64,000 nt of DNA from Gammaproteobacteria bacterium (GCA_002746645.1 PDPU01000028.1:89906-153905); one strand, 5' to 3'; counted from the first letter of the stretch, positions 23,728 to 32,136 are shown. The notes: generated by a model from the letters alone, not told the origin. Program-made: numbers and translations.

Positions 23728-24681
23728 ATGAGCATCCTGTGCAGTCTGCCCCTGATCGCCTCTCTGTTCGGCAACTGCAGCCCGCGGCCCTTTGCCACCG
23801 GCTATGTCGAGGGCGAATACGTCATCGTTGCACCGGTGGAAATCGCGCAGGTCCGCAAGCTGTCGGTCAGCCGGGGTGACAAAGTACCGGCCGGCACGGT
23901 GCTGGTCGAGATGGAGCGCCGCGATGCGGAAATCGCACTGGCCCAGGCGGATGCCAGGCTCGCGCAGGCTCGCAGCCAGCATGCCGACCTGCTCGAAGGC
24001 GCTCGTCCCGCGGAAATTCAGGTGATCGAGGCCAACCTCACCTCGGCGCTCCTGCAGGCCGAAGAAGCCAATCGCACCCTCGAGCGAATCAGGCAGCTTG
24101 CCACCCGCGGTGCCACTACCGACGCACAACTCGATGACGCCACCACCGCCGCTCGAGTAGCCGAGGCCCGCGTCGCACAGATCAGGGCGGAACTGGATGT
24201 TGCACGCCTCCCTGCCCGTCCGCAGGCCATCGACCGCAGCAAAGCCGCCGTTGCCGCCGCACAAGCTGCGCGCGAGCGAGCAGACTGGCGCCTCGAACAA
24301 CGCAGCCTGTCCCTGTCCACACCGGTTACCGTGGTCGACATCATCCGCACGGATGGTGAAATCGCCGGCCCCTCTGCTCCGGTCCTGTCGGTGCTGCCCG
24401 AAGCCGCGGTCAAACTGCTTCTCTATGTACCCGAGCGCCAGTTTTCCTCGATCTCGGTCGGGGATGCTCTGCAGGTCGGTTGCGACGGTTGCGATGATGG
24501 GCTTGTGGCCAGAATCAGCTACATCTCGGACACACCGGAATTCACACCTCCGGTGATCTACTCGCTCGAAAACCGTCAGAAGCTCGTCTATCTCGTCGAG
24601 GCCCGCCCCGAAGCCAGCCACACACTGCGGCCCGGTCAGATCGTCAGCGTCACCCTGCCGGAGGCCGAGAACGGTGAGTGA
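23728..24681 (+). CDS. HlyD-family membrane fusion protein of an ABC exporter
   Basis: Periplasmic adaptor linking an inner-membrane ABC pump to an outer-membrane channel. The ATG at 23728 (MSILCSLPLIASLFGN) starts a hydrophobic leader; the frame is open upstream only because of the HNH relic. It has a biotinyl-lipoyl-like half (YVIVAPVEIAQVRKLSVSRGDKV), a long Ala-rich coiled-coil hairpin (about residues 65-185), then the second lipoyl half (STPVTVVDIIRTDGEIAGPS) and a beta-barrel domain. It is 317 aa, like YbhG-type adaptors. It overlaps the ATPase gene by 8 nt. No TolC gene is in the window. Confidence 0.85.
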   Translation: MSILCSLPLIASLFGNCSPRPFATGYVEGEYVIVAPVEIAQVRKLSVSRGDKVPAGTVLVEMERRDAEIALAQADARLAQARSQHADLLEGARPAEIQVIEANLTSALLQAEEANRTLERIRQLATRGATTDAQLDDATTAARVAEARVAQIRAELDVARLPARPQAIDRSKAAVAAAQAARERADWRLEQRSLSLSTPVTVVDIIRTDGEIAGPSAPVLSVLPEAAVKLLLYVPERQFSSISVGDALQVGCDGCDDGLVARISYISDTPEFTPPVIYSLENRQKLVYLVEARPEASHTLRPGQIVSVTLPEAENGE

Positions 24682-25597
24682 AAACGCCATCTCCGTCAAC
24701 AGGCTGTCCAAGCGTTTCGGCAGCAACACCGTCGTGAACGAAATCAGCCTGTCCGTGCGCAGGGGCGAGATCATGGGCTTTCTCGGCCCCAACGGTTCGG
24801 GGAAAACCACGACCATTCGCCTGCTCTGCGGTCTGCTCGAACCCGATGGCGGGGAAGGCATCGTGCTGGGTCACGACATCCGCCGCGAACGCGATGCCAT
24901 CAAGCGCAAGGTCGGGTACATGACCCAGCGGTTCTCGCTGTACGAAGACCTCACCATCGAGGAAAACCTCAGGTTCGTCGCCGGTCTCTACGGCATGCAG
25001 CACAGGCGCCGCGTGGTACACGACACGCTTTCCGATCTCGGACTGCTCAGCCGCCGGGATCAGCTGGCAGGCTCGCTGTCGGGCGGCTGGAAGCAGCGTC
25101 TCGCACTGGCAGCGTGCAGCATGCACAAACCCGATCTGCTGATGCTCGACGAACCTACCGCCGGTGTCGATCCCAAGGCCCGCCGCGACTTCTGGGACCG
25201 GATTCACGCCCTCGCGCAAGGCGGGCTGACCGTGCTGGTCTCGACGCACTACATGGACGAGGCCGAACGCTGCCACAGCATCGCCTACATCTCCTTCGGC
25301 AATCTCATTGCCAGGGGCACGCTCGACGAGGTGGTGCGCAATGCCGGTCTGACCACGATGGTTCTGAGCGGCACGGGCCTGGCCGACGCCGAAAAGGCCC
25401 TGCAGGGCGCACCGGGCGTGGAACAGATTGCCCCGTTCGGCGCCACGCTGCACGTCGTCGGCTCCGACGGCGAAGCGCTGCGTGAATCCGTCATCCGTAC
25501 CGCCGCGCAGACCGGGAGCATTGCAGCTCCGGCGGAAACCAGTCTTGAAGACGTGTTTATCCAGCTCATGGGTGCCACGCAGGACAGCACGACGTGA
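24674..25597 (+). CDS. ABC exporter ATP-binding subunit
   Basis: Nucleotide-binding subunit of an ABC-2 type exporter (YbhF/drug-export type but with one ATPase domain). Walker A is GPNGSGKTTT at about 38-47, the signature is LSGGWKQR (the usual Q after GG is W), Walker B is LLMLDEPTAGVD and the H-loop is VSTHYMDE. A C-terminal domain of about 80 residues follows, as in DrrA/CcmA-like exporters. The GTG start overlaps the adaptor gene. With the single permease downstream it makes a minimal three-gene exporter; the substrate is unknown. Confidence 0.9.
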   Translation: MSENAISVNRLSKRFGSNTVVNEISLSVRRGEIMGFLGPNGSGKTTTIRLLCGLLEPDGGEGIVLGHDIRRERDAIKRKVGYMTQRFSLYEDLTIEENLRFVAGLYGMQHRRRVVHDTLSDLGLLSRRDQLAGSLSGGWKQRLALAACSMHKPDLLMLDEPTAGVDPKARRDFWDRIHALAQGGLTVLVSTHYMDEAERCHSIAYISFGNLIARGTLDEVVRNAGLTTMVLSGTGLADAEKALQGAPGVEQIAPFGATLHVVGSDGEALRESVIRTAAQTGSIAAPAETSLEDVFIQLMGATQDSTT

Positions 25598-26721
25598 GTC
25601 GCTTCTTTTCCTTCACTCGTCTGTGGGCGTTGCTCGTCAAGGAAGGCATCCAGATGCGGCGCGACCGGGTGACCTTCGCGATGATGATCAGCATTCCGTT
25701 GCTGCAACTGACTCTCTTCGGCTTCGCCATCAACACCGACCCGAAGGAACTGCCTGCCGCCCTCGTCGCCCCCACCCAGGATCGCTTCACCCGCGCCATG
25801 GTCAGCGCGCTGGAACTCACCGGTTACTACCGCTTCGTTGCCCCCGATGCCACGGCGCCCGAAGCTGAACGGATGATCAGCCGTGGCGATGTTGCCTTCG
25901 TGGTGACCGTGCCGTCGGACTTCGGCCGCCGCATCGAACGCAACGATCGCGCGTCGATTCTCATCGAAGCCGACGCCACCGACCCCGCGGTCGCGTCCGG
26001 CGCGATCTCCACCCTGTCGAAAGTTGCAGGCTCGGCACTCCTGCGGGAAGCCGGTCAGATTGCCCCACCTCATGCCGGCGGTGTCGACGTCGTGGTGCAT
26101 CGCCGCTACAACCCCGAGGGCATCACCCAGTACAACATCGTGCCGGGCCTGCTGGGCGTCATCCTGCAGCTCACGATGGTCATCATGACTTCCATGGCAC
26201 TGACCCGTGAAACCGAACGCGGCACCATGGAGAACCTCCTTTCCATGCCCGCCAGGCCGTTCGAAATCATGCTCAGCAAGGTGTTGCCCTATCTTGCCGT
26301 CGGTGCCGTTCAGGTCGCTGTCGTCCTGACTCTGGCGCGCATCGTCTTTCACGTGCCCTTCGTCGGCGCATTGCCACTGGTACTGGCCGGCATCTTCGTC
26401 TTCGTGCTGGCGCTGGTGTCCCTCGGTTACCTGATTTCCACGGTTTCGCGCACTCAGATGCAGGCGATGCAGCTCAGCTTCTTTTTCTTCCTGCCATCGC
26501 TCCTGCTGTCAGGCTTCATGTTTCCGTTTCGCGGAATGCCGCAATGGGCTCAGTATCTCGGCGAGATATTCCCGCTCACCCATTTCCTGCGGCTCATCCG
26601 CGCGATCATGCTGAAGGGCGCCGGGTTCGACACCGTGGCGAGCTCCTTTACCGTGCTGCTGGCATTCGCCTTGCTGCTGACCCTCGCGGCCCTGATGCGT
26701 TTCCGCCGCACGCTTGACTAG
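25594..26721 (+). CDS. ABC-2 type permease
   Basis: Inner-membrane permease of 375 aa. One membrane helix lies near the N-terminus (about 25-45), then a large periplasmic domain (about 45-180), then five helices: the segments around VIMTSMALTRETERGTMENLLSMP, VLPYLAVGAVQVAVVL and FLPSLLLSGFMFPFRGMPQW are typical of the YbhR/YbhS and DrrB group. The GTG start overlaps the ATPase stop by 4 nt. Likely a homodimer, since only one permease gene is present. The next gene (chrR) is convergent. Confidence 0.9.
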   Translation: MSRFFSFTRLWALLVKEGIQMRRDRVTFAMMISIPLLQLTLFGFAINTDPKELPAALVAPTQDRFTRAMVSALELTGYYRFVAPDATAPEAERMISRGDVAFVVTVPSDFGRRIERNDRASILIEADATDPAVASGAISTLSKVAGSALLREAGQIAPPHAGGVDVVVHRRYNPEGITQYNIVPGLLGVILQLTMVIMTSMALTRETERGTMENLLSMPARPFEIMLSKVLPYLAVGAVQVAVVLTLARIVFHVPFVGALPLVLAGIFVFVLALVSLGYLISTVSRTQMQAMQLSFFFFLPSLLLSGFMFPFRGMPQWAQYLGEIFPLTHFLRLIRAIMLKGAGFDTVASSFTVLLAFALLLTLAALMRFRRTLD

Positions 26722-26739
26722 GCACCGGGCCGCTTCGCG

Positions 26740-27378
26740 TCAGATGCGCAGCAGGGGCTGCAACAGGCGCGACACAAGCGAATTGAACCGCAGCGGCGCA
26801 TCGGTGGCGGCCAGACAGATGCAGGGCGTGTCGGTGCCCGCAATCGGCAGATGCTCCAGATCCTCGTCGACAACTTCCAGATCGCCCACGCCGAACTGGC
26901 CGGTTTCGTCACTGAAACTGCCCTGCAGAACCAGCGTCAGCTCCAACCCGCCATGGCCGTGGTCGGGCACTGACTGTCCGGCAGGGATGAACAGCAGGCG
27001 AGCCGTGCCCGCATCGCTGGCCGAGAGAATGTGCTGCCGCACGCCTGCGCCCAGTGGTCGCCATCGCGGCACCTTGCCGTTCAGCGCCTCCATCACGGGA
27101 CCGGGATAGATGCCGGCGCGTGGCCGGCGCCGAGGTGCGGGCGCGGCGTGGCTGTCGAGCCGGTCGAGCACACGAGCCTTCAGTCCGTCGGACAAGCCGG
27201 TGGGGGCGGAACCTTCGAGCACCAGCCCGCCCACGGCCTCCTGTGCTTCGAGCGCCGCACGGCATTCCAGGCACATGGAAACATGGGCCGCGATCACCAG
27301 CGCGAATGGTGCCGGCAGGTTGCCGGACACGTAGGCGGTCAGCAGGGCGTCAGGCGTATGGTGTCGAATGGACGTCAT
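26740..27378 (-). CDS. chrR: ChrR-family anti-sigma factor (zinc, cupin)
   Basis: Anti-sigma factor that holds an ECF sigma factor until singlet oxygen or organic peroxide triggers its release. The N-terminal zinc anti-sigma domain has H6/H7 and HVSMCLECR, matching the H-x3-C-x2-C motif. A C-terminal cupin domain follows (LLFIPAGQSVPDHGHGGLELTLVLQGSFSDETGQF), with the HGHGGLE metal-ligand set. It is 212 aa from the ATG that follows the sigma stop by one base. In Rhodobacter the cupin domain is needed for the singlet oxygen response. This gene appears intact even though its sigma partner is frameshifted. Confidence 0.9.
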   Translation of the reverse strand: MTSIRHHTPDALLTAYVSGNLPAPFALVIAAHVSMCLECRAALEAQEAVGGLVLEGSAPTGLSDGLKARVLDRLDSHAAPAPRRRPRAGIYPGPVMEALNGKVPRWRPLGAGVRQHILSASDAGTARLLFIPAGQSVPDHGHGGLELTLVLQGSFSDETGQFGVGDLEVVDEDLEHLPIAGTDTPCICLAATDAPLRFNSLVSRLLQPLLRI

Positions 27379-27379
27379 C

Positions 27380-27936
27380 TCAACGCATGTCCTCAAGATG
27401 GTGGCGCAGCCGCTCCAGCCCCAGCCGTATGCGCGACTTGATGGTTCCCAGCGGCAGTCCGGTGCGAGCACTGATCTGCTGGTGGGTCAGTTCACCCATG
27501 TAGGCCTGTTCGATGGCTTCGCGCTGGTTCGGCTTCAGTCTGGCCAGCGCCTCCTTCAGCCGTGCCGTTTCCTGCTCGAGGGCCAGAATCCCTGCCGCAT
27601 CGGGTTCGGTGTCCGGGTCCTGAACCAGATCCTCGGGCAGCGGGCGGCTTTCCTTGCGCATCACGTCGATCTGCCGGTTGCGGGCAATCCGATAGATCCA
27701 GGCAGACACCTGCGCGCGGCCGGATCGAACTGCTCGGCCTTGTGCCAGACGGTCAGCATGACCTCCTGCACGATCTCTTCGGCCTGCTCGGGCTTCATGC
27801 CCGTGCGCATGACGAACCCTTTCAGCCGCGGCGCGAAATGGTCGAAAAGCACGGCAAACGCGACTCGGTCACGCCGGTCGCGCACCGCCAGCATGCAGGC
27901 GGTGTAGTGCGAGATTTCCGAGGCCGGGCAGTTCAC
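27380..27936 (-). pseudogene. rpoE: ECF sigma factor (RpoE/ECF11 type) with a frameshift
   Basis: Group IV sigma factor of the ChrR-controlled family. Region 2 is in one frame (FAVLFDHFAPRLKGFVMRTG, then AEEIVQEVMLTVWHKAEQFDP) and continues in another (SAWIYRIARNRQIDVMRKES, then region 4 LKPNQREAIEQAYMGELTHQQISARTGLPLGTIKSRIRLGLERLR). The frames switch in the GC run at about 27712-27722; one added base restores a full 185-aa protein, so this is a one-base deletion or a base-calling error. The start is placed at GTG 27936, 9 nt after AAGGAG; more upstream ATGs would lie inside the promoter. Confidence 0.85.
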
Positions 27937-28028
27937 CGCATCGCTCTCCTTGCTGATCGCCGGAACATCGCCCGAACGGTCCGCTGCACGAACCAAGTGA
28001 TGTTCGGATTCGCGATCATCATACGAGG

Positions 28029-28055
28029 TATACGTGGCACGGCGAGATCGGATCA
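28029..28055 (-). promoter_or_regulatory. ECF11-type promoter of rpoE-chrR (autoregulatory)
   Basis: On the minus strand, TGATCC (28050-28055), a 15-bp spacer and CGTATA (28029-28034). This matches the form described for ChrR-associated sigma factors (TGATCC at -35, CGTA-containing -10). It lies about 95 bp above the sigma GTG start. Its -35 element is only 4 bp from that of the opposite promoter. Confidence 0.75.
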
Positions 28056-28059
28056 TTCC

Positions 28060-28087
28060 TGATCCGAATGACTTCTCCGCTCGTAAT
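28060..28087 (+). promoter_or_regulatory. ECF11-type promoter of the lipid-modification operon
   Basis: TGATCC (28060-28065), a 16-bp spacer and CGTAAT (28082-28087) on the plus strand, ending 27 bp before the first amine-oxidase-like ATG. The two -35 elements form the inverted repeat GGATCA-TTCC-TGATCC, so one compact site should fire in both directions under the ChrR-released sigma factor. Confidence 0.75.
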
Positions 28088-28114
28088 CACATCGAGAGAG
28101 CGCGGAAGAACGTC

Positions 28115-29542
28115 ATGAGCAACAAGAAACCGCCATGCGCAGAACGTCATGAGCAGCGAGCGAGTGTCATGATCGCGGCTGCTCCCGATGCCACCGTGCA
28201 GCGCATCGCCGTGATCGGTGGCGGCATATCCGGTCTTGCCGCAGCGTATCTGCTGGCGCCGCGACATGCCGTGACGCTCTACGAGGCCGCGCCTCGTCTC
28301 GGTGGACACGCGCGCACCGTCATGGCGGGGCGACAGGGAACTCAGCCGGTCGATACGGGTTTCATCGTCTTCAACTACGTCAACTACCCGCACCTGACGC
28401 GCCTGTTTCAGCAACTGGATGTGCCGGTGGCGAAAAGCGACATGAGCTTCGGCGCGACGATCGACGGGGGGCGCATCGAATACGGGCTGCGCAACGCGGG
28501 TGCGCTGTTTGCCCAGAAACGCAACCTTCTGCGGCCTGGATTCATCCGCATGGTGCGCGACATCCTGCATTTCAACCGGCATGCCGAGTCCGTGGCATGC
28601 GACGACAGCACCACCATCGGCGATCTGATGGCAACACTCGGTCTCGGAGACTACTTCCAGCGTTTCTATCTCATGCCCATGTGCGGCGCCATCTGGTCCA
28701 CCGCACCGGCGCAGATACGTGCCTTTCCCGCACGCGCGCTGGTGCAGTTCTTTCGCAACCACGCGCTGCTGTCGGCGAACGGTCAGCACCAGTGGTGGAC
28801 GGTCGAGGGCGGTTCGATCGAGTATCTGCGCCGCCTTGAACATTACCTGATTCGGCAGGGAACAACCCTACGTACCGCCGCGCCGGTGCGCCTGGTCCGG
28901 CGTGGTACCGAAGGGGTGACACTGCACAGCCCGGGCGGCAGCGAAACCTTCGACCAGGTGGTTTTCGCCTGCCATGCCGACCAGACTCTGGCGCTTCTGG
29001 CGAACCCCACCGAAGCGGAACGCGACATCCTCGGGGCGATGCGGTTTCAGGACAATCGCATGGTCCTGCACCGTGACAGCGCCCAGATGCCGCGCAATCG
29101 CAAGGTCTGGTCCAGCTGGGTCTATCGTGCCGACACGCGGCGCGAGGAACCGGCCATCGGCGTGACCTACTGGATGAATCGTCTGCAGAATATTCCCGAC
29201 AGCGATCCGCTTTTCGTCACGTTGAACCCGGTCGAGGCCATACCGGAGCATCTGACCTATGACGAAACCCTCTTCCGCCACCCACTCTTCGACAGTCCGG
29301 CACTGGCCGCACAAGACCGGCTGAACGACATACAAGGGTTGAACGGCACCTGGTTCGCCGGTGCCTGTACGCGCCACGGTTTCCACGAAGACGGCTTCGC
29401 CAGCGCCGTGCGGATTGCCCGGATGATGGACAAAGGAGTACGACACGATCGAAACCGACCGGCTGGCCGATGCGCACACGTTGCCGACGTCGGGCAGGAC
29501 GGCCACGCCGCACAGGTTGCCCGAGCGGAGCAGGACGCCTGA
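28115..29542 (+). CDS. FAD-dependent amine-oxidase-like protein
   Basis: Flavoprotein with an N-terminal dinucleotide fold (IAVIGGGISGLAAAYLL) followed by the E-x-APRLGGHARTV motif and an NAD(P)-binding/amine-oxidase domain (DTGFIVFNYVNYPHLTRLF). It is 475 aa from ATG 28115, preceded by GGAAG; upstream ATGs precede the transcript start. A 15-bp direct repeat duplicates the ribosome-site/start region at 28107-28121 and 28141-28155. Homologues sit with DUF1365 and CFA-like genes in singlet-oxygen regulons; in Rhodobacter such genes act in methylated and furan fatty acid formation (family knowledge). The C-terminal 35 residues are Arg/Ala-rich and atypical. Confidence 0.85.
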   Translation: MSNKKPPCAERHEQRASVMIAAAPDATVQRIAVIGGGISGLAAAYLLAPRHAVTLYEAAPRLGGHARTVMAGRQGTQPVDTGFIVFNYVNYPHLTRLFQQLDVPVAKSDMSFGATIDGGRIEYGLRNAGALFAQKRNLLRPGFIRMVRDILHFNRHAESVACDDSTTIGDLMATLGLGDYFQRFYLMPMCGAIWSTAPAQIRAFPARALVQFFRNHALLSANGQHQWWTVEGGSIEYLRRLEHYLIRQGTTLRTAAPVRLVRRGTEGVTLHSPGGSETFDQVVFACHADQTLALLANPTEAERDILGAMRFQDNRMVLHRDSAQMPRNRKVWSSWVYRADTRREEPAIGVTYWMNRLQNIPDSDPLFVTLNPVEAIPEHLTYDETLFRHPLFDSPALAAQDRLNDIQGLNGTWFAGACTRHGFHEDGFASAVRIARMMDKGVRHDRNRPAGRCAHVADVGQDGHAAQVARAEQDA

Positions 29543-30294
29543 TGCAAGGGCCCGAGCACATCGCGGGCGTCACCACCCATGCCCGGCGCGGCACCCTGCG
29601 CAACGCCTTTCGCTATGGCGTGGACTATGTACTGATCGACCCCGAGGCGCCCCGCTCCGGTCCGTTGCTGTTTTCCCGCAACCGCTTCAACCTGGCGTCG
29701 GTGCATGATCGTGACCACGGTGGACCGCTCGGACAGGGGCGTGGGGTGGCGTGGCTGCACGAGGTCCTGTTGGCTGGCGGACTGGACCCACACGGCCTGT
29801 GCATCCGGTTGCTGACACAACCGCGCTACCTTGGCTACAGCTTCAACCCGGTCAGCTTCTGGCTGGTCTGGCAGGCCGAGAATCTGGTGGCGGTGGTGGC
29901 CGAAGTGTCCACCCCATTCGGTGACCGGCATTCCTACCTGTGCCATCGCCCGGGGTTCGCCCCCATCACCCGCGACACCCGGATCGATCGGCCCAAGGCG
30001 CTGCACGTCTCGCCGTTCCAGCAGGTTGCCGGCAGCTACCGCTTCGGCTTCGACATCCGGCCCGAGCGGATCGCGATCCGGATCGATTTCCGCAACGGTC
30101 CGGAAGGACTGGTGGCGACCCTCTCCGGCCCGCGTGCGCGCCTGACCAACCGCAGCCTGCTCGGCGCCTCGATGCGCCGACCACTGGGCGCGCTGCGCAC
30201 CATCATCCTGATCCACTGGCAGGCACTGCGCCTGAAACTCAAGGGGGCACGCTATCGCAAACGTCCCGAGCCCCCCGATCATGAGGTCACCTGA
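29542..30294 (+). CDS. DUF1365 family protein
   Basis: A 250-aa conserved protein of unknown biochemical function, nearly always found between an amine-oxidase-like flavoprotein gene and a CFA-like methyltransferase gene. It has the family hallmark RYLGYSFNPVSFWLVW (about 94-109), HVSPFQQVAGSYRF and C-terminal basic residues. The ATG shares its A with the TGA of the flavoprotein gene (TGATG), so translation is coupled; the frame is open 24 codons upstream of this. The context says it serves membrane lipid modification under photo-oxidative stress. Confidence 0.9.
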   Translation: MQGPEHIAGVTTHARRGTLRNAFRYGVDYVLIDPEAPRSGPLLFSRNRFNLASVHDRDHGGPLGQGRGVAWLHEVLLAGGLDPHGLCIRLLTQPRYLGYSFNPVSFWLVWQAENLVAVVAEVSTPFGDRHSYLCHRPGFAPITRDTRIDRPKALHVSPFQQVAGSYRFGFDIRPERIAIRIDFRNGPEGLVATLSGPRARLTNRSLLGASMRRPLGALRTIILIHWQALRLKLKGARYRKRPEPPDHEVT

Positions 30295-31451
30295 TGCCGT
30301 TCCTGAGCAAACGCGTCAAACACGAATTCCTCGCAAGCTGCGCACGCCTTGCCAAAGGCAGCCTGCGACTGCGCACACCCGAAGGCGGCGTGCACGATTT
30401 CGGCCGGGGCACTCCCGCCGCCGAGATGCAGATTCACGACTGGTCCGTCGTGCCCGCCATCGCCGCGCGTGGAGACATCGGACTCGGGGAAACCTATGTG
30501 GCAGGACTCTGGGACACGCCATCGATCCAGATGCTGATCGAGCAGGCACTGCGCAATTTCGACGTGTTCGCAGACCATGCCCATGCGGGCTTCTGGAACA
30601 ATCTCGGATTTCGCATCGTCAACCGCCTCATGCGCGCCAATTCGCCCCGTGGAGCCGCACGCAACATCCGCGCGCACTACGATGTGGGCAACGAGTTCTA
30701 CCAGCTCTGGCTCGACCCGGGCATGAGCTATTCCTCGGCCCTGTTCGAAAACGAGGAAACCGATCTGACCCGCGCCCAGAACTGTAAATATGATCGCATA
30801 CTCGACCGGATCACCCACCGGGAACGGGTACTGGAGATCGGCTGCGGCTGGGGCGGGTTTGCCGAACGCGGCGCCGACCGGGGGCACAGGGTGACGGGAC
30901 TGACGATTTCCCCCAGCCAGAAGGGCTATGCCGATGCGCGGCTGGACGGGCGGGCCGACATCCGTCTGCAGGACTACCGCAAAACCCGCGGGCAGTTCGA
31001 CGCCATCGTCTCGATCGAGATGATCGAGGCCGTGGGCGAACGCTACTGGCCGGCCTATTTCGCCACGTTGAAGGCGCGCCTGGCCGGGGATGGAAAAGCC
31101 GTCATTCAGGCGATCACTGTGCCCGATCACTATTTCGTGACCTACCGGAAAACCTCGGATTACATCCGGCACCATGTCTTTCCCGGCGGCATGTTGCTGA
31201 GCAAGGCCGTCATCCACGAGCAGGCCACGCGCGCGGGCTTGCGCGCACAAGGCAGCCACGCCTTCGGTGCCGACTACGCCCGGACCTGTGCCCTGTGGAG
31301 TGCACGGCTGCGGCAGCAGTCGGACAAGGTGCGCCGGCTCGGACATGACGACGCCTTCCTGCGCAGCTGGCAGTACTACCTGGGCGCTTGTGCTGCCAGT
31401 TTCGCGACCGGGCATACCGACGTGATGCAGGTGGAACTGGTCCATGCCTGA
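30294..31451 (+). CDS. cfa: Cyclopropane-fatty-acyl-phospholipid synthase-like methyltransferase
   Basis: S-adenosylmethionine-dependent methyltransferase acting on double bonds of membrane phospholipid acyl chains. The SAM site is VLEIGCGWGGFAE, with the ISPSQ and SIEMIEAVGERYW motifs of the CFA family; NSPRGAARNIRAHYDVGNEFY marks the substrate-binding half. It is 385 aa. It begins with another TGATG overlap to DUF1365. In this operon type the product may be a methylated rather than a cyclopropane fatty acid, so cfa is used for family only. Confidence 0.9.
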   Translation: MPFLSKRVKHEFLASCARLAKGSLRLRTPEGGVHDFGRGTPAAEMQIHDWSVVPAIAARGDIGLGETYVAGLWDTPSIQMLIEQALRNFDVFADHAHAGFWNNLGFRIVNRLMRANSPRGAARNIRAHYDVGNEFYQLWLDPGMSYSSALFENEETDLTRAQNCKYDRILDRITHRERVLEIGCGWGGFAERGADRGHRVTGLTISPSQKGYADARLDGRADIRLQDYRKTRGQFDAIVSIEMIEAVGERYWPAYFATLKARLAGDGKAVIQAITVPDHYFVTYRKTSDYIRHHVFPGGMLLSKAVIHEQATRAGLRAQGSHAFGADYARTCALWSARLRQQSDKVRRLGHDDAFLRSWQYYLGACAASFATGHTDVMQVELVHA

Positions 31452-31678
31452 ACACACGACGGAGTCCGAACACATCTGGATCGCCGGCGCTTCCGGCGGG
31501 ATCAGTGCGGCGCCCCACCGAATGGGTCCATCCGGCAGCCATGATCCGGGTCTTGACCGGCGTGCCCGCCGACAGCATCGGAAACCCGAACCTGACCGTC
31601 ATTGCCCTGCCGGACATCGGCATCGCGCTGCTGGGTGACCGTACGATTCGCAACCTCATGAAAGACCCGCACCCATGA
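31444..31678 (+). pseudogene. Internally deleted gene, probably a short-chain dehydrogenase
   Basis: A start codon at 31444 overlaps the cfa stop and opens HIWIAGASGGISAA, the nucleotide-binding loop of a short-chain dehydrogenase, but that frame soon turns into Arg-rich nonsense. A second frame, open to a TGA at 31676-31678, reads PTEWVHPAAMIRVL and ALPDIGIALLGDRTIRNLM and overlaps the next ATG (ATGA). Both gene edges therefore survive with their coupled overlaps, but only about 78 codons remain of what should be about 240, with a frameshift at the junction near 31510. The C-terminal part is not itself recognisable. Confidence 0.55.
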
Positions 31679-32076
31679 AGATACTGATCCTCTATGTCGC
31701 AACCGCACTGGTATTCCTGCTGACCGACCTGGTCGGCCTGCGTTTTCTGGTCAGACCGGTGTTCGAACGCCACGTGAACCACCTGTTCGCCGACCCGTTC
31801 CGCCTCGGGCCAGCGATGGTGTTCTATCTCGGCTACGTAGCAGGCATGCTCTGGTTCGTCTCCTGGCCGGCCCTGCGCTCGAACGAACCCCTGTCCGCCG
31901 TGATCGGCGGCATACTGCTGGGGCTTCTGGCCTATGGAACCTACGAGTTCACCAACCTTGCCACACTGCGCGACTGGCACCTCGAACAAGCCATCGTCGA
32001 TACCCTCTGGGGCGGGTTTCTGACCGGATTTTCCGCCTGGGCAGGGGTGATGATCTGCAAGTGGACGTCCGGCTGA
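31675..32076 (+). CDS. DUF2177 membrane protein
   Basis: A 133-aa integral membrane protein of unknown function with four predicted helices (about residues 4-22, 45-65, 73-92 and 108-128). Conserved family residues include FLLTDLVGLRF near the N-terminus and LLAYGTYEFTNLATLRDW in the third segment, where the polar YEFTN cluster lies. It is the last gene of the operon and is coupled to the broken gene before it by an ATGA overlap. DUF2177 genes recur in these sigma-ECF-controlled lipid operons. Confidence 0.9.
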   Translation: MKILILYVATALVFLLTDLVGLRFLVRPVFERHVNHLFADPFRLGPAMVFYLGYVAGMLWFVSWPALRSNEPLSAVIGGILLGLLAYGTYEFTNLATLRDWHLEQAIVDTLWGGFLTGFSAWAGVMICKWTSG

Positions 32077-32136
32077 GGTTTCGACATCGAGGCAGGCCAA
32101 CGGCGAGTCTGCTTCAGGCGCGACCCTACCCCGGAT

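Noticed and set aside
31510..31678. Annotating the last frame as a small intact protein
   Set aside because: It has no start with a ribosome site, no recognisable domain, and its upstream edge shows a broken dehydrogenase start, so a relic is the simpler reading.
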